Shown here: piece after piece, positions 52,434-63,300 of the stretch
How the letters are laid out: each line of letters begins with the position of its first letter
Position numbering within the stretch: the first letter of the stretch is position 1
NCBI GenBank assembly: GCA_018136815.1
Contig: CM030944.1
Coordinates: 1,878,145-1,942,144, forward strand
Source: Isochrysis galbana
Taxonomy: Eukaryota; Haptophyta; Isochrysidales; Isochrysidaceae
Length of the DNA stretch: 64,000 bases
Direction: 5' to 3'
Program-made: the position numbers and the translations under genes
The notes under the pieces: model-generated
The model's database searches: none
Seen by the model: only the letters and a program-made list of their open reading frames with translations
What the model was told of the DNA's origin: nothing

Positions 52434-53306
52434 ATGCCGCACGCCGACGCAGTTGAAGACGCAGGTGAAGATGACCCTTCAGGCCGGCCTGCCAGGGGTG
52501 GTCGCCGGCCCGAAGAAGGTGCGCCACGGCGGAGTGGTGCTGCTAGTGCCGCGGAGTGTTCTACGTCTGGATCTAGGGTTCCTCGAACGCGCGGGAAACG
52601 GCGCGCGACGGACTCGTCAGATGAAGATGGAGATGATGAAGATGGAGATGATGAAGATGGAGATGATGAAGATGGAGATGATGAAGATGGAGATGATGAA
52701 GATGGAGATGATGAAGATGAAGATGATGAAGATGAAGATGATGAAGATGAAGATGATGAAGATGAAGATGAAGATCGGGACGAAGATTTCGAGTTGACTA
52801 GTGAGGAGGGTGGCCCGCGACGGGACGGCAACACAAGCACCGAAGCACGTGATTATGCTGGTGCCGACTTCTATGGGATCGGCGCCGTTGCGCCGCCAGC
52901 ATTGCCTTTGCTGATGCCGCCGGAGCACTCATTCGTTCCCGATCTTCAATCGCTACTAGCCTTCATCAACTTGGAGCCCTCAACGGACTACCCGGATCAG
53001 ACCTTTCCTGCGGCCCTGGTGTACGTCTCTGCCGTGGACGTTGCAAACAAAGTGGCAGAAGTGTGTTGGTTCGAAAAGTCGTGGAAGTCGCCGCGGTGGC
53101 CCCGGAGCAAGAAGGTCGTCGTTTACAAGAAGTGGTGGTTAGACCCCAACTTTGTGAAGAACGGGCGCAGAAGGACGAAGGCCTCAGCCACAGCCCTTCC
53201 GCCCCAAAGTGAGTACATGCGCAACTGGACATCAGAACAACAGCCATTCAAGAATTTCGTGCCCCACCGCGTGGACACTCCTGTCACCTTTGACCCGCCC
53301 AGTTGA
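52434..53306 (+). CDS. Hypothetical acidic-repeat protein
   Basis: This is an open frame of 290 codons. After a basic/serine-rich start there is a stretch of about 57 residues of perfect DGDDE/DEDDE repeats encoded by a 12-bp minisatellite (52617-52775). A more ordinary C-terminal region of about 170 residues follows: HSFVPDLQSLLAFINLEP, FPAALVYVSAVDVANKVAEVCWF, KKVVVYKKWWLDPNFVKNGRRRT and FKNFVPHRVDTPVTFDPPS. I do not recognise the domain. The start codon is uncertain, and an upstream exon is possible (an AG acceptor lies near 52450). It could be a host nuclear protein or a transposon-derived gene. Confidence 0.45.
   Translation: MPHADAVEDAGEDDPSGRPARGGRRPEEGAPRRSGAASAAECSTSGSRVPRTRGKRRATDSSDEDGDDEDGDDEDGDDEDGDDEDGDDEDGDDEDEDDEDEDDEDEDDEDEDEDRDEDFELTSEEGGPRRDGNTSTEARDYAGADFYGIGAVAPPALPLLMPPEHSFVPDLQSLLAFINLEPSTDYPDQTFPAALVYVSAVDVANKVAEVCWFEKSWKSPRWPRSKKVVVYKKWWLDPNFVKNGRRRTKASATALPPQSEYMRNWTSEQQPFKNFVPHRVDTPVTFDPPS
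52617..52775. repeat. 12-bp minisatellite (GATGATGAAGAT/GGAGAT)
   Basis: About 13 in-frame units are present, grading from GATGGAGATGAT-type to GATGAAGATGAT-type. The gradient suggests unequal exchange or slippage within a coding repeat. Confidence 0.9.
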
Positions 53307-53689
53307 TCTTCGTACGACAAGTGCGACGCAGTGAAGCTAGCGCCTTCACGTGGTTGTCCCAGTCTAGTAGCCCCAACCCTAGGTGGGGTCCTTTTTCGGA
53401 AGCGTTTTTTAGAGGGACTTCGGGGTGTTTTATCCATTGCAGCCTGCGCCCGGTGCGTGTGTTTGTCCACATTATTTTGTCCACGGCCCTCTTGACGGCC
53501 GTGTGGAACGCTCTCGGGGCCGCTCAGGTCAATACTTCTAGAACTTTTTCTAGAAGTTTGGGCGGCTTCTCGAGCGCGTCATAAGTTTGGGCCCTCTCGA
53601 GAAGTGGGCTGCAAGTTTGGGGGCGGTGCTCACTCTCTAAGAGTAAAAGCCCTGGGGCCTGTCAACCATTCCCAGCTCTTGATGCAGGG
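53307..53689. repeat. AAGTTTGGG box cluster
   Basis: AAGTTTGGG occurs at about 53557, 53584 and 53612, and TTCTAGAA palindromes lie at about 53540-53555. AAGTTTGGGCCCTCT matches the left end of the 27320 cluster in reverse. Confidence 0.55.
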
Positions 53690-54112
53690 TTTTGTGCGCC
53701 AGCTTGGCAGTTCACCCTCAGGGGTTGGTGTTGTGACAGGCCAGGCCTGTGCCTCGTGCTTGTGCACGAGGTCAGTGCCGCGGCTGTGTAGGGGCCCAGC
53801 TGTGAGGCTTTCCCTATGGGATGCGGCTTGGAGCTTGGAGCCGACTTGATTCGGCTGGGTGGCTGGCCATTGGTGGCTGGGAGGAGGTGAGGGTTGTGTG
53901 GGCCATGCTGGCCATGGTGGCCTTGCTTGTGCTTGGCACTCCGGGGTCGGCACGGGACGAGCCTCGCGCGCAACTGGGTCAGAGGGGTGCCCTGTCGCGG
54001 GCGCTTCAAGTGCGCGACGTCAAGCATGGCCTGATCCTCCGGCGCGGCGAGGGTGGCGGCAGGAGGAGAGGGGAGCGGCGCGCGCTCCATGACCCTATCG
54101 TTTTAACGATAG
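53690..54112 (-). mobile_element. LINE 5' head fragment (ORF1 N-terminus), second copy
   Basis: The palindrome CTATCGTTTTAACGATAG lies at 54095-54112. The minus-strand ORF (54090-53662) starts MERAPLPSPPAATLAAPEDQAMLDVAHLKRPRQGTPLTQ when read in pieces. It shares the HGQHGPHNPHLLPA block with the 44560 copy. The frame is open for 142 codons, then the element stops without RT. Confidence 0.8.
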
Positions 54113-54350
54113 TTGAGGAACGAGTAACATCGAAATGCACCTTACAACAGTGCACCATCACCCCCCTCTACTTCCCAGCTCCCTGATCTTCAATGTTGTG
54201 CACAGCGGCGTAATACGATATGAGCCAAAGCCCGCCCCAATACAGCCCTCGCCTTGAAGCCGCTCCTATGACAAGCAGGAGCAGAACAAATCGCGCCGGC
54301 ACATGCCGCTGGGTATTGCGGTAAGTCGACTCACGACCATGATGTAGCGC

Positions 54351-56078
54351 TCATGAAGAGTCCGGGTACGTGGCACGTATCAATTCCGCACGGCGCCGCA
54401 CGCGCTCGAACACCTCGTCCTCGTACAGGCGGGACCCGGAGTTGCGATCCGCCTTCAGCTCGTCTTCATCGGGGAGTGAGCCGAAGAGGGATCCGAAACG
54501 ATAGTCTGGGTGGATGGTAAGGGGATGCGCCTCTGTGTTGAAGACGACCTCATCTAGACGTATCTCGCTCCCGTCGCCGAAGAGAAGAAAGAGATACTTG
54601 AGCGTCTCGGCCAGAAAGAAGGACTCCATCTTGCCATTGTGCCCACGCCCGAGCCCCGTCACGTCAAGGAGCCCCGAATAGCCAGCGTCCAACCGGCAGT
54701 GCGTCTCGAAGGCCAGAAAGATGGTCCAGCCCCACTCGCGGTATCGCGGCTCACCAGTGAGCCACCACAAAATGAACAGGGATTCCACCGTCTCCGGCCG
54801 GAGGAGGTTGTGGCGCGCATTTATGTCCGCGGCAACCCTGGCTCCATCTCGGATATGCGCGATCTCTGGTGCGAGCCCTGTCGGTTGCTCTACATACATC
54901 CGATAACACGTCTCCATGAGGCGTTCAGCGAGTTCCATCTGCTCGCGTGCCTCGGATGTGTCGGTCGGGTCGGTCGCGACGCCGTCCCCGTGGATGCCGG
55001 CATGCACACCGAGCGCCAGCATGCCCGGGACGAAGCAGACGAGGTGGTCCATCTTGTCGTCGTAGCTGCCAGTGTTGTAGTTCCACTTTCCGATGTATGT
55101 GCAATTCGAGCAGCGGTGGGGACCGCCCCTCCGCACCATGTGGTCGCGCATGCCCTGAACGGCCTCTCTATACATGGCTGCGACGCGCGCGTCGGTGCCG
55201 CCGGACATGATCCACTGCTTCAGCAGGTACTCGTAGAGCGAGTCGGCGCGCGCGCCGAGGGTGACGTCAGTTGATGCAAACTGACCGTGGATTGGGTGGA
55301 TGAACGTAGGGTAGAGGCCGGCGGGCAAGTTTGCAGGCCTGGACATTGAGCGAAGGTGCGACATGATGCGCTGGGCCGCCGCGTCGAAGATAGGCTGGCC
55401 CGTGTGGCGCGAGAGGGCGCGGAATTCGAGTTGGAGTGACCCCACCTCGGCAATGCTTGACGCGCCATGACACCACGCAGGGTTGTATCGCTTGCGGCTA
55501 CGGAAGCCTATGGTGCCGTATGGCAGGCCCGTCGGTGTGTCGAAAGCAGCGAGCAGCTTCTCGCCCAAGTCGGCGGCCGCGTCAAGCAGCGTGCGCGAGC
55601 CTGAGAGCTCGTACGCCGAGAGGAGCCCAGCGAGGACGCGGATCGTCACCTCGAACACATTGACCTCCTCTTGCTCCGCAAAGTTGAGGTGGCGGCCAAC
55701 CCATGCGACGGCGTCCTCAAACTCGTGCGTGAGGCCCATCAAGAAGAGGGTGTCGAGAGAGTCGACGAGCGTGAGGCCCATCCCCCAAGAAGTCTTCCCC
55801 TCGGGCACGAGAGGGTCCAGCTCGTCCGCACCCCAAGCGTTGGAGGTGTAGCCGCTCCACGCGTGCTCCATCGCCGCCTTGACCGCATCCTGTCTGCGCG
55901 GCTGCCGCTGGTATTGCCGGCGGCGGGGGAGGCGCGTGGCATTGTGTGCGGGCAGAGGGGGAGGCGGGGGAGCCCGGGGAGGGAGAGGAGGCGGCTCAGG
56001 CGAGGCTTCACAACGTGGGGAGGCGGAGGCAGCGAGAGGGAGGCTGAGAGCAGCGGCGAGCAGCCGGCGGGGGGGCAT
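54351..56078 (-). CDS. Class I alpha-1,2-mannosidase (GH47)
   Basis: This single-exon gene encodes 575 residues from the ATG at 56078. An N-terminal signal anchor (LLAAALSLPLAASA) and a Pro/Arg linker precede the (alpha/alpha)7 barrel. Diagnostic blocks are SWGMGLTLVDSLDTLFLMGL, VNVFEVTIRVLAGLLSAYELSG, AEVGSLQLEFRALSRHTGQ, GARADSLYEYLLKQWI, DHLVCFVPGMLALG, LRPETVESLFILWWLTG, KMESFFLAETLKYLFLLF and VFNTEAHPL, whose Thr coordinates Ca2+ in the family. The blocks fit ER/Golgi mannosidase I more than EDEM. The enzyme trims Man-alpha-1,2-Man from N-glycans. The frame continues 148 codons upstream through low-complexity sequence that is probably 5' UTR/promoter. The gene is divergent from CABIN1. 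Confidence 0.92.
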   Translation of the reverse strand: MPPRRLLAAALSLPLAASASPRCEASPEPPPLPPRAPPPPPLPAHNATRLPRRRQYQRQPRRQDAVKAAMEHAWSGYTSNAWGADELDPLVPEGKTSWGMGLTLVDSLDTLFLMGLTHEFEDAVAWVGRHLNFAEQEEVNVFEVTIRVLAGLLSAYELSGSRTLLDAAADLGEKLLAAFDTPTGLPYGTIGFRSRKRYNPAWCHGASSIAEVGSLQLEFRALSRHTGQPIFDAAAQRIMSHLRSMSRPANLPAGLYPTFIHPIHGQFASTDVTLGARADSLYEYLLKQWIMSGGTDARVAAMYREAVQGMRDHMVRRGGPHRCSNCTYIGKWNYNTGSYDDKMDHLVCFVPGMLALGVHAGIHGDGVATDPTDTSEAREQMELAERLMETCYRMYVEQPTGLAPEIAHIRDGARVAADINARHNLLRPETVESLFILWWLTGEPRYREWGWTIFLAFETHCRLDAGYSGLLDVTGLGRGHNGKMESFFLAETLKYLFLLFGDGSEIRLDEVVFNTEAHPLTIHPDYRFGSLFGSLPDEDELKADRNSGSRLYEDEVFERVRRRAELIRATYPDSS

Positions 56079-56480
56079 CGCCGAAGGAAGGGACGGGGGG
56101 AGAGCGGGGGGACGGGGGTGAAAGGGGATGGGGGGGTTGGGGGAGAGCGGGGGGCGAGGGCGGTGGGGTTGTTGGGGAGGAAGGGGTGAGAGGGGGTCGA
56201 GGGAGGGAGCAAGAGAGAGAGGAGGCGGAACGGCGGGGAGAAGATCGATAGGTAAGAGGACAGAGAGATAGGAGAGATGGAAGAGGGGGGGAGTGTGGAG
56301 GAGAGAAGAGAAGAGGGCGAGAAGAGAAAGAAGACGGGGATTGGAGAGGAAGAATACTTTAGACCCAGAGAAGAGGAGCGGAAAGAAACGAAGAGCGACG
56401 AGAGCAGGGAAGAGAGAGAGAAGGTGCCTGCGGCAAGACGCCCCCGCCCCCCCCCCGCCCCTCCCCCCCGCCCTCCCCCC
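56079..56480. promoter_or_regulatory. GA/G tract at the GH47 start
   Basis: This is a purine-rich plus strand (pyrimidine on the mannosidase coding strand) from the ATG outwards for 400 bp, ending in C/G blocks. Confidence 0.45.
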
Positions 56481-57075
56481 GCCCCTTTCTCCCCCGCGCG
56501 CCTCTCCCATCGCGGGCGCCACACAAGATTGTGGAAGGGGGGGGGGGCGGGGGATTCACACCAACGCCCGTTCACACTGCCCCAGGGATCTTCGATTCTT
56601 GGACTCTTCTTCTCTCGGGCTTCCGCTCTGTCGTCTGTCGCTGCCGCAGCGCCGCCGCGACGCCGCGACCTCCGGTTCGCCTGTTTTTTCGACCGATGCC
56701 CCCCGTGAGCAGAGTACCATTTCTACGGTGAAGGAGAAGGCGCCTGTCGGATCTTGGACCCGCGTGGCTGTGACCTGGGTACTCGATACGGATATACGGA
56801 TACAACAAACAACAAAGTCAGAGTCAGACACAGGCCGTTCGCGGTTCTCTTGTCCGTGCTAGTTCTCTTCAACCCTACCTAGTGCCGAGGGACCATGGCC
56901 CTCTGACGAAAGAGCCCCTACCTCGCGATGTTGGCGCTTGGCTCGTCCGGTGTGTGTGCGGCTGGGCGTGCTAGTGCTAGCTAACAAGAGGCTCTACACA
57001 GCTACAATTCACATCGGAGACGGAGATGGGATTTCGAGATCGGCGACAGCGAGGGCGACAATGCCGCAAGGGGAG

Positions 57076-57275
57076 CCCCCACTCCCCTCCCCTCTCTTTC
57101 GCGCCTTCCCTTCCCCTGCCCAGCCGCCGCTGCTCGCCGCCCTCGTCTTCTCCCCCCTCTCCTCCCTCCCTGCTCCCTCCTCCCGCTCCCACCACCACTC
57201 CTCACCGCACACTCCGCCTGGCTCTCCTGCTCTAACCGCACGCGTTCCCTTTCCCTTCTGCCCGCCCTCTCCCCC
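57076..57275. promoter_or_regulatory. CT-rich tract upstream of CABIN1/Hir3
   Basis: C/T-rich sequence with few purines ends about 45 nt before the ATG at 57320. Confidence 0.45.
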
Positions 57276-57319
57276 GTCGGCGGATTCCAGCAAAGAGTTG
57301 CAACGCTGGCGACTGCGCG

Positions 57320-60300
57320 ATGATCTCATTCGTGGACATTGAGTCAGCACACCGCTCGCCCACGCTCGCCGAGGTCGAGGCGCGTGGCTTCGAGGCGCAG
57401 GAGAGCGCAAATCTCGAGCTCTACCGCTCCGCCCTCCACCTCGAGTCATTGGGGCAGCTCGACCAGGCGAGAGAGGCATATGGCCAGCTACTGGAGCAGC
57501 CTCTCATTGCAGACGCCCACGTCCACCGCGCGCTCCCCACCGACCCCTCCCTCCAACTTCGCTTCCTCGCGCTCAAGAATTTGAGTGCCCTCGAAGCCAG
57601 GGCCGGCGCCGAGCGGGCAGGCGCTCCCGCTTCCGCGGTCGAGGCGGCACTGCGCCATGCACTCGATGCGCTCAAGATCGATGATACTGATGGGCTTCTC
57701 TGGCTCCGCCTCGCGAGGCTGGCCCGCAGCATGGGGCGCGTCAGCCTCGCTCGCCACGCCTTAGAGCAGGTGCGCGTCACCCTTAATCCCCACCCTTGAG
57801 CCTTGCATCGCCGCTGTCCCCATCCGAGGTTGGCCCCTCCAAGCACGCCGTGCCTAACGCTGATCGCCCCGCTTCGCCTCGATAGTCGGTGCGCATGAGC
57901 CCCCACAACCAGCTCGCCGGCTTTGAGCTCGAATCACTCCTCATGGAGCTGGACCACTCGACGGCCATACAAGGGAGGAGGGGTCGCGCCTCTTGGGCAC
58001 GGCGGCCATGCACCTCAGACACCACGCCTTGCCGTGCGCCGATGGCCACTGAGCCACCAATGGAAATGAGTAGCGACGGCCATGGCGCCATCTCGCTAGT
58101 TGACCCTCTATCGGCCGCACCTCCGCCGCTTACTCTACTGCTGGCGCGGCCCACTTGGTCGTGCTTAGCGAGTGTTTTGCTGAAGCTTTTACGAATCCAG
58201 CTTGCAGATGCGTCGGGCGTCTGCCAGCAGGAATGCGAGGGTGCGTTCCTAGGGCCACTTGGCAACGGCGGTAGTGCTGCGTCTTCAATGGGTGCGAATG
58301 CACAATCAATAAGGAGGAGCTCTGCGACGGGCGAGAACGCCGGCTCTTCCCGTAGGCGCACGCTGGACGCTATCAAGAACCGCCCTCTCCTTGGTCAGCG
58401 CATCGGGTTCACATTCCAGCCCGCCACCAGCGCGTCCGACGAGGAGGCTCTACAGGAAAGTCACTCCGCATTAGTGCTCGGCGAAGCTGCAGGCGCCATC
58501 CGCGAGGCGCACCATCATGGCGTGCGGGTGGTAGAAGGGGAGCCGTCACTGAACCGGGAAAATGAGGTGTTTATGGCCATGACAGCCGAGCAGGGCAAGT
58601 CCGTAGGGGAACGCCCCACATCCTCCGATTTGCTGGACCGGTGCGGAGAAAGCTCAGCCACGGCATGCGGCCTGGCTGCACCTATTGCATCACCCCGTGC
58701 TGAGCCCGGGTCGTGCGAGGGCATCGCTCGAGATTCGCCCACACGAGACAACAGCGCAACGGCTGCGGAGCCACCGGGTGAAAAAAGTACTCAGCCAGGG
58801 AACGACGCCGAGGGGACAAGCTTAAGCCCGTGCCCTGGAGCAGCACGCGGCGGTCCAAATTCCACAACACCACCTGCCGCCTCGAAGTCGCTTCCTCGTC
58901 AGCCAGTAGAGGCTTGTGTCTCGCTCAACGCGGAATTAGAAAGACTTGTGCCACAAGCGTCAGCAGCGGCTCTACCCTCGGAGCATGACGCAGCAGATGC
59001 AAGCGGCAGCACGAGCACCGGAGTGAACACGTCGACCACCACAAAGAAGCGGGGTGCCGCGGCCACGAGGCCGACGCGCTCGCTGCCTACTCGCAAGCGA
59101 CGCGCCCTGTCTGGTCCCGCTGCCCTGCGGCAGCACGGTAGCGACGCGGAAGAGGAGACCATCTCACGTCTGGCAACCATGGAGCAGCTGCTGGAACGCT
59201 TCGTGGCATACGGCGCGCACTGCCCTCTCGTTGGAGTTGCAGGAAGGCAGATCATGCCACACGCATCGAATCGCCAATCGTTGCCGGCCCGCCGGCCGTG
59301 CACAAGCTCACGCCGTGCTTCTCCGACACCTCTGACCTCGGTGGCGGCCAGCCTCAAGTCGAAACAGCCGAGTGCCGACAGCGAGCGTGCCTCGGCGGGA
59401 AATGCCGCTCCTGTTGCGGACCACGTGGAGGACCCGCGAGGATTTGAGGAGCAAGCTGTCCGCGCATGGCTTGGCTTGCCACGGGTGCGTTGGAACTGCG
59501 GTGTTGTCGACCTCATTGATGCTCTTCTTAGCCACATCCTGCACGCGTCAGACGATTGCGTGGTGCAGCCAAGCAATGTGCACGCGTCAGACGATGGCTC
59601 GCCGTCTTGCACGCCGTCGGCAGCTGGTGCAATCGCATCCGCGCAATTGCGGTCCCCTGCCGAAGGTACCGAATGTTTCGAAGACATGGTCTGCGAGGGA
59701 ACGCCGATGCCACTCAGGGTTCACGCTTGTCTGAGGGGCCTTCCTAGCCTTGAACGCCAGCGACTCCGCAGAATCGTGCTCCAGCTGCACGCCTCCGTGC
59801 ACGGCTGGCTGGACTCCGCCGTAGCGCTGTCGCCGCAGCGGATCGTATCGCTAGCCGAGATCGCGGTAGCAGCCGCATCACATGACCACTCAAGCGTGAC
59901 GTCCGCCCCTAACAAGTCCGAGTCCGGAGCGATCACTCCAAGCACCCTTGGTGACGATGCCATGCGGATTGTGCGGGACGCCCGTGCGCTGCTTGTGGTG
60001 CATATGCGGGGCATTAGTGAAGGATCGTCCACCCGCGGGCATAGTGTCGAGCGACGCCTGTGGGCGCGCCTTTTGTGGGCCGAGACTAAGTATGCTGAGG
60101 CTCGCGGCAACATCCACGACGCGATTGCACACCTGAGCAGCTGTGCACACATGCTCGCCAGTAGTAATTGGGCAAGCACCTCTGCCAATGGCGACTCCGA
60201 CAACGGGGCCGTGTGCGAAACACCGGCTGCGCTGACTTTTACTGCGCATCCTCTTGCTATGCATTCCACCGACTCCGGGATTGTCACACTGTCCCATGTG

Positions 60301-63300
60301 GAGGACGCATTGCAGCACCACTTGCACGAGCGCCAGTTGTTCGAGGCGCGCGCTGCGGTCGCAGGCCTCGAGCTGCACTCGGAATCAAGTGGTGAGGGCG
60401 AATGGCCACCAAGGGTATTGCATGCGGATGGCAGTCGCTTGGGCGTGCGTGAGGCGTGCGAGGCGGCATGGGATCAAATCGTGGGCGTCGCCGAGGCTCA
60501 GGTTGGACAGGGAGCAGTGCCCAAATGTGCGGCGGAACCCCTATCGCTTAGTCTTCAGCTACTTCTAACCTGCTGGTTTGGCTTAGTGCAAGAGGGATTA
60601 TCGTGTGGCCCCGTCGGCACAACAGGGGCATCCGAACGGTTATTGGGTCCGGTGGGCGGAGACCATCCCATCAACAGTGAAGAGTGTTGCCACGAAGGGG
60701 CTCCGCATGAGTCTACCGGATCCACACAATTGGAACTGCTTCGGAGTAGATTCACCCGCGTCTTTGATTGCCTACACACATTGCTGGTCGCCTGTCTATC
60801 TTGGTTCAACGGCCCTGCCGCTCTTGCAAGCATGGGTATTGACGGGGCAAAGCACTCGAGAGCAGCAAGCAGCTCTATAGCATCGGTCACCGATGGCTCC
60901 GATGCGACTGCACTCATCGGCATGGGTGAGACACCCGGCCCAGGGTACTATCCAGGTGAGGCGATGGAGATTGGTCCAGAGGCCGGAGCAGGTGCCGAGG
61001 AGAGGGCGGTAGACGCCATGTGGAAGACGGTTCAAGCTCTCCTTAGGTCACTGCTACAAGTTATCGACAGCTACATCGTGTTCAACGCTTCGCACCGTGG
61101 TGCCTTGTGCGCCCCGCCCACCGAGACCGAGGCGACTCCGCCAACTGGTGTGAGCGCGTCCTCCGCAGTGTGGCCGACTACTACCCTTGAATCCCAACGC
61201 GTGCTCGTCTCGCTCGCCTCGCACGCGCTGCCTCAAGCTGCACGTGCTAAGAGCCACGACATGATGAGGGGCTCACGCCGCGCGCTCCACTTGTCACTCA
61301 TCGCCCTATGCAAGCTGTGGCTTGCGAACACGAGCACACCGGCCAAGCTGGCCGAGGGCCTCGTGATGCTACAGCGGTGTTGGGAAACACTGAATCGAGA
61401 CCAAGTACAAGCGACACCACTTCCCGTCCACTTGCCTGGAGGTACAGCCACACGTGGTAAGGCAGCGAAGCACCAAAGATACGAGTCGCCTTTTGCCAAA
61501 ATGTGCGCATCTCGCTTGCTATCCTGGTTGCGATGGCCGGGTGCTCTTCTGGACGAAGCGCAGCTGCCTGAGGAGGTATGGGATCTCCCATCTGCTGACG
61601 ACTCCCAAAATGCCCACAACAGCATGGTGTATAGCCGGATCGGCGTCCGGATTGCCGAAACTGCTGCCTTGATGCGACATCAGCCGCGCGCTTCCGAGAT
61701 GAATCGGGTTAGCTCCATGGAAGGAGACGGCATGGAACTTGAAGGCGAGGCGCTCGCTGAGGCGGAAGCGCTAGCAGAGACACTCTCCGACGCCTTCCGT
61801 AAGGCGCAGCAGGACGCCGTGGAGTTGGAAGACGTGGCCATTCCTGGGACTGACCGCTGGCTCCTCCGTTGGCGGCCGAGGCGAGGCGGCGGCGGCAAGG
61901 GAGATGCTTGTCTCACCGCACCCGATGGGACGAAGGTCTGGTCCATGCGGGCGGTGAGACGATTTCTACGAATAGAACCTGCCGTTGCCAGCTCGGCATA
62001 CGAGCGTTCAAATCATAATTCAGCAGGACAGCGCACATCTGATCGCAGCATGCGTAGACGTGTTCCGCGCGCCGCAACGACGACATCAGCCAAGGTGCAG
62101 CCTTGCGTCGTCGACGTGCCAGCTCGTCAAGGAAGTTCATTGGACGAGAACATCGGCTCGGCCGCACGTGATCTGCTGGATGCGTGCATCGACCATCTAT
62201 TTGGCAAGGAGTGGCTGAGAACTGAAGCTAGTGCCGGGACGTTGACGTGCAATAAGCCTCCGGGGATGGACCACAAGGGCTGTATTTCTTTGGATGATGC
62301 GTCGCCGTCAGAGACGGAGCTGCTCATGCAGTACCTGATGTTGCAGTGCCCCGAGGGCGCAATTGAGGGCAGGCTGCTTGGTGACGGCATCATAAAGTCT
62401 CAGCTCGAAAGAGGACGTCGGAGACGGCTGCGCAACTTGATCCGACGACTCTTGCCGGAAGAACTTGCTCCGGATGAGGGCAAAGGGAGGTGGTCCGCGC
62501 TGTTGCTCGATGATTCGTGGAGTACCCTATCCACCGCCTCCTCGCACAACGCACATCCGCTCGCGGGCATTTCGGCGCTTCTGCCGCCGCCACTCAGCTC
62601 GAGCGACGATGCCCTCGCAACCTCTGCCGCCGCAAATGACCCAACAAACGGCTCTTGGGTGCTTGGCGCACATCTCTGTTCCGTTTTGGCTAGCCTCGAA
62701 GCTTCACTCGGCGAGTCGGATTTTGTGGCTGAAGTCGTAGAGAAGGCGCTCCAGCGTCCAGATCATGGCACCATACCTGGCGCTGCTTGTAAAGCTGCTA
62801 CGCGCTGGATGAAGTTCATTCACTGGTGCAACTCACTCCGCGCTCAAGCATTTCGTTTGAGCCTGCAACGGGAAGTGTCAAGTCAAAATCGCCCGTTACC
62901 GCCAGGATTGGCAGCAGTGTCTTCGGCGCGGCAGGCGCTCTCTATCGCAGCGTATGCGCGAAAGCTATGGGGCCTCAAGGTGGATGCCACCTTCAACTTC
63001 GCCAGTGCAGCAAACGAGGAGAATCGAGCAGCGGGAGCACCAGCAGCCATGGCCGCCCGAAAGGCAGCAGACATGTGCTTTGGCTGTCTGACTGCCCTCC
63101 TCTCTGCGCCACGCGAGATGCAGTCAAGTTTGCCTGATAGTCTCGTTGACGCCAGCGTACGAGCCGAGGCCAAACTTGAGCTCGGCACCTTGCTCGCCGC
63201 AGAAGCAACCGTCTTGCGGTGGGCGGCAGCCTCGCCCAAGAGTGTTATCGCTTCTGACGAGCGATCAGCACCAGTGTGCGCGGATGGCTCGGAGAACCAC

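Noticed and set aside
54639-55274. 211-codon plus frame over the mannosidase
   Set aside because: It is antisense to clear GH47 motifs and has no domain of its own.
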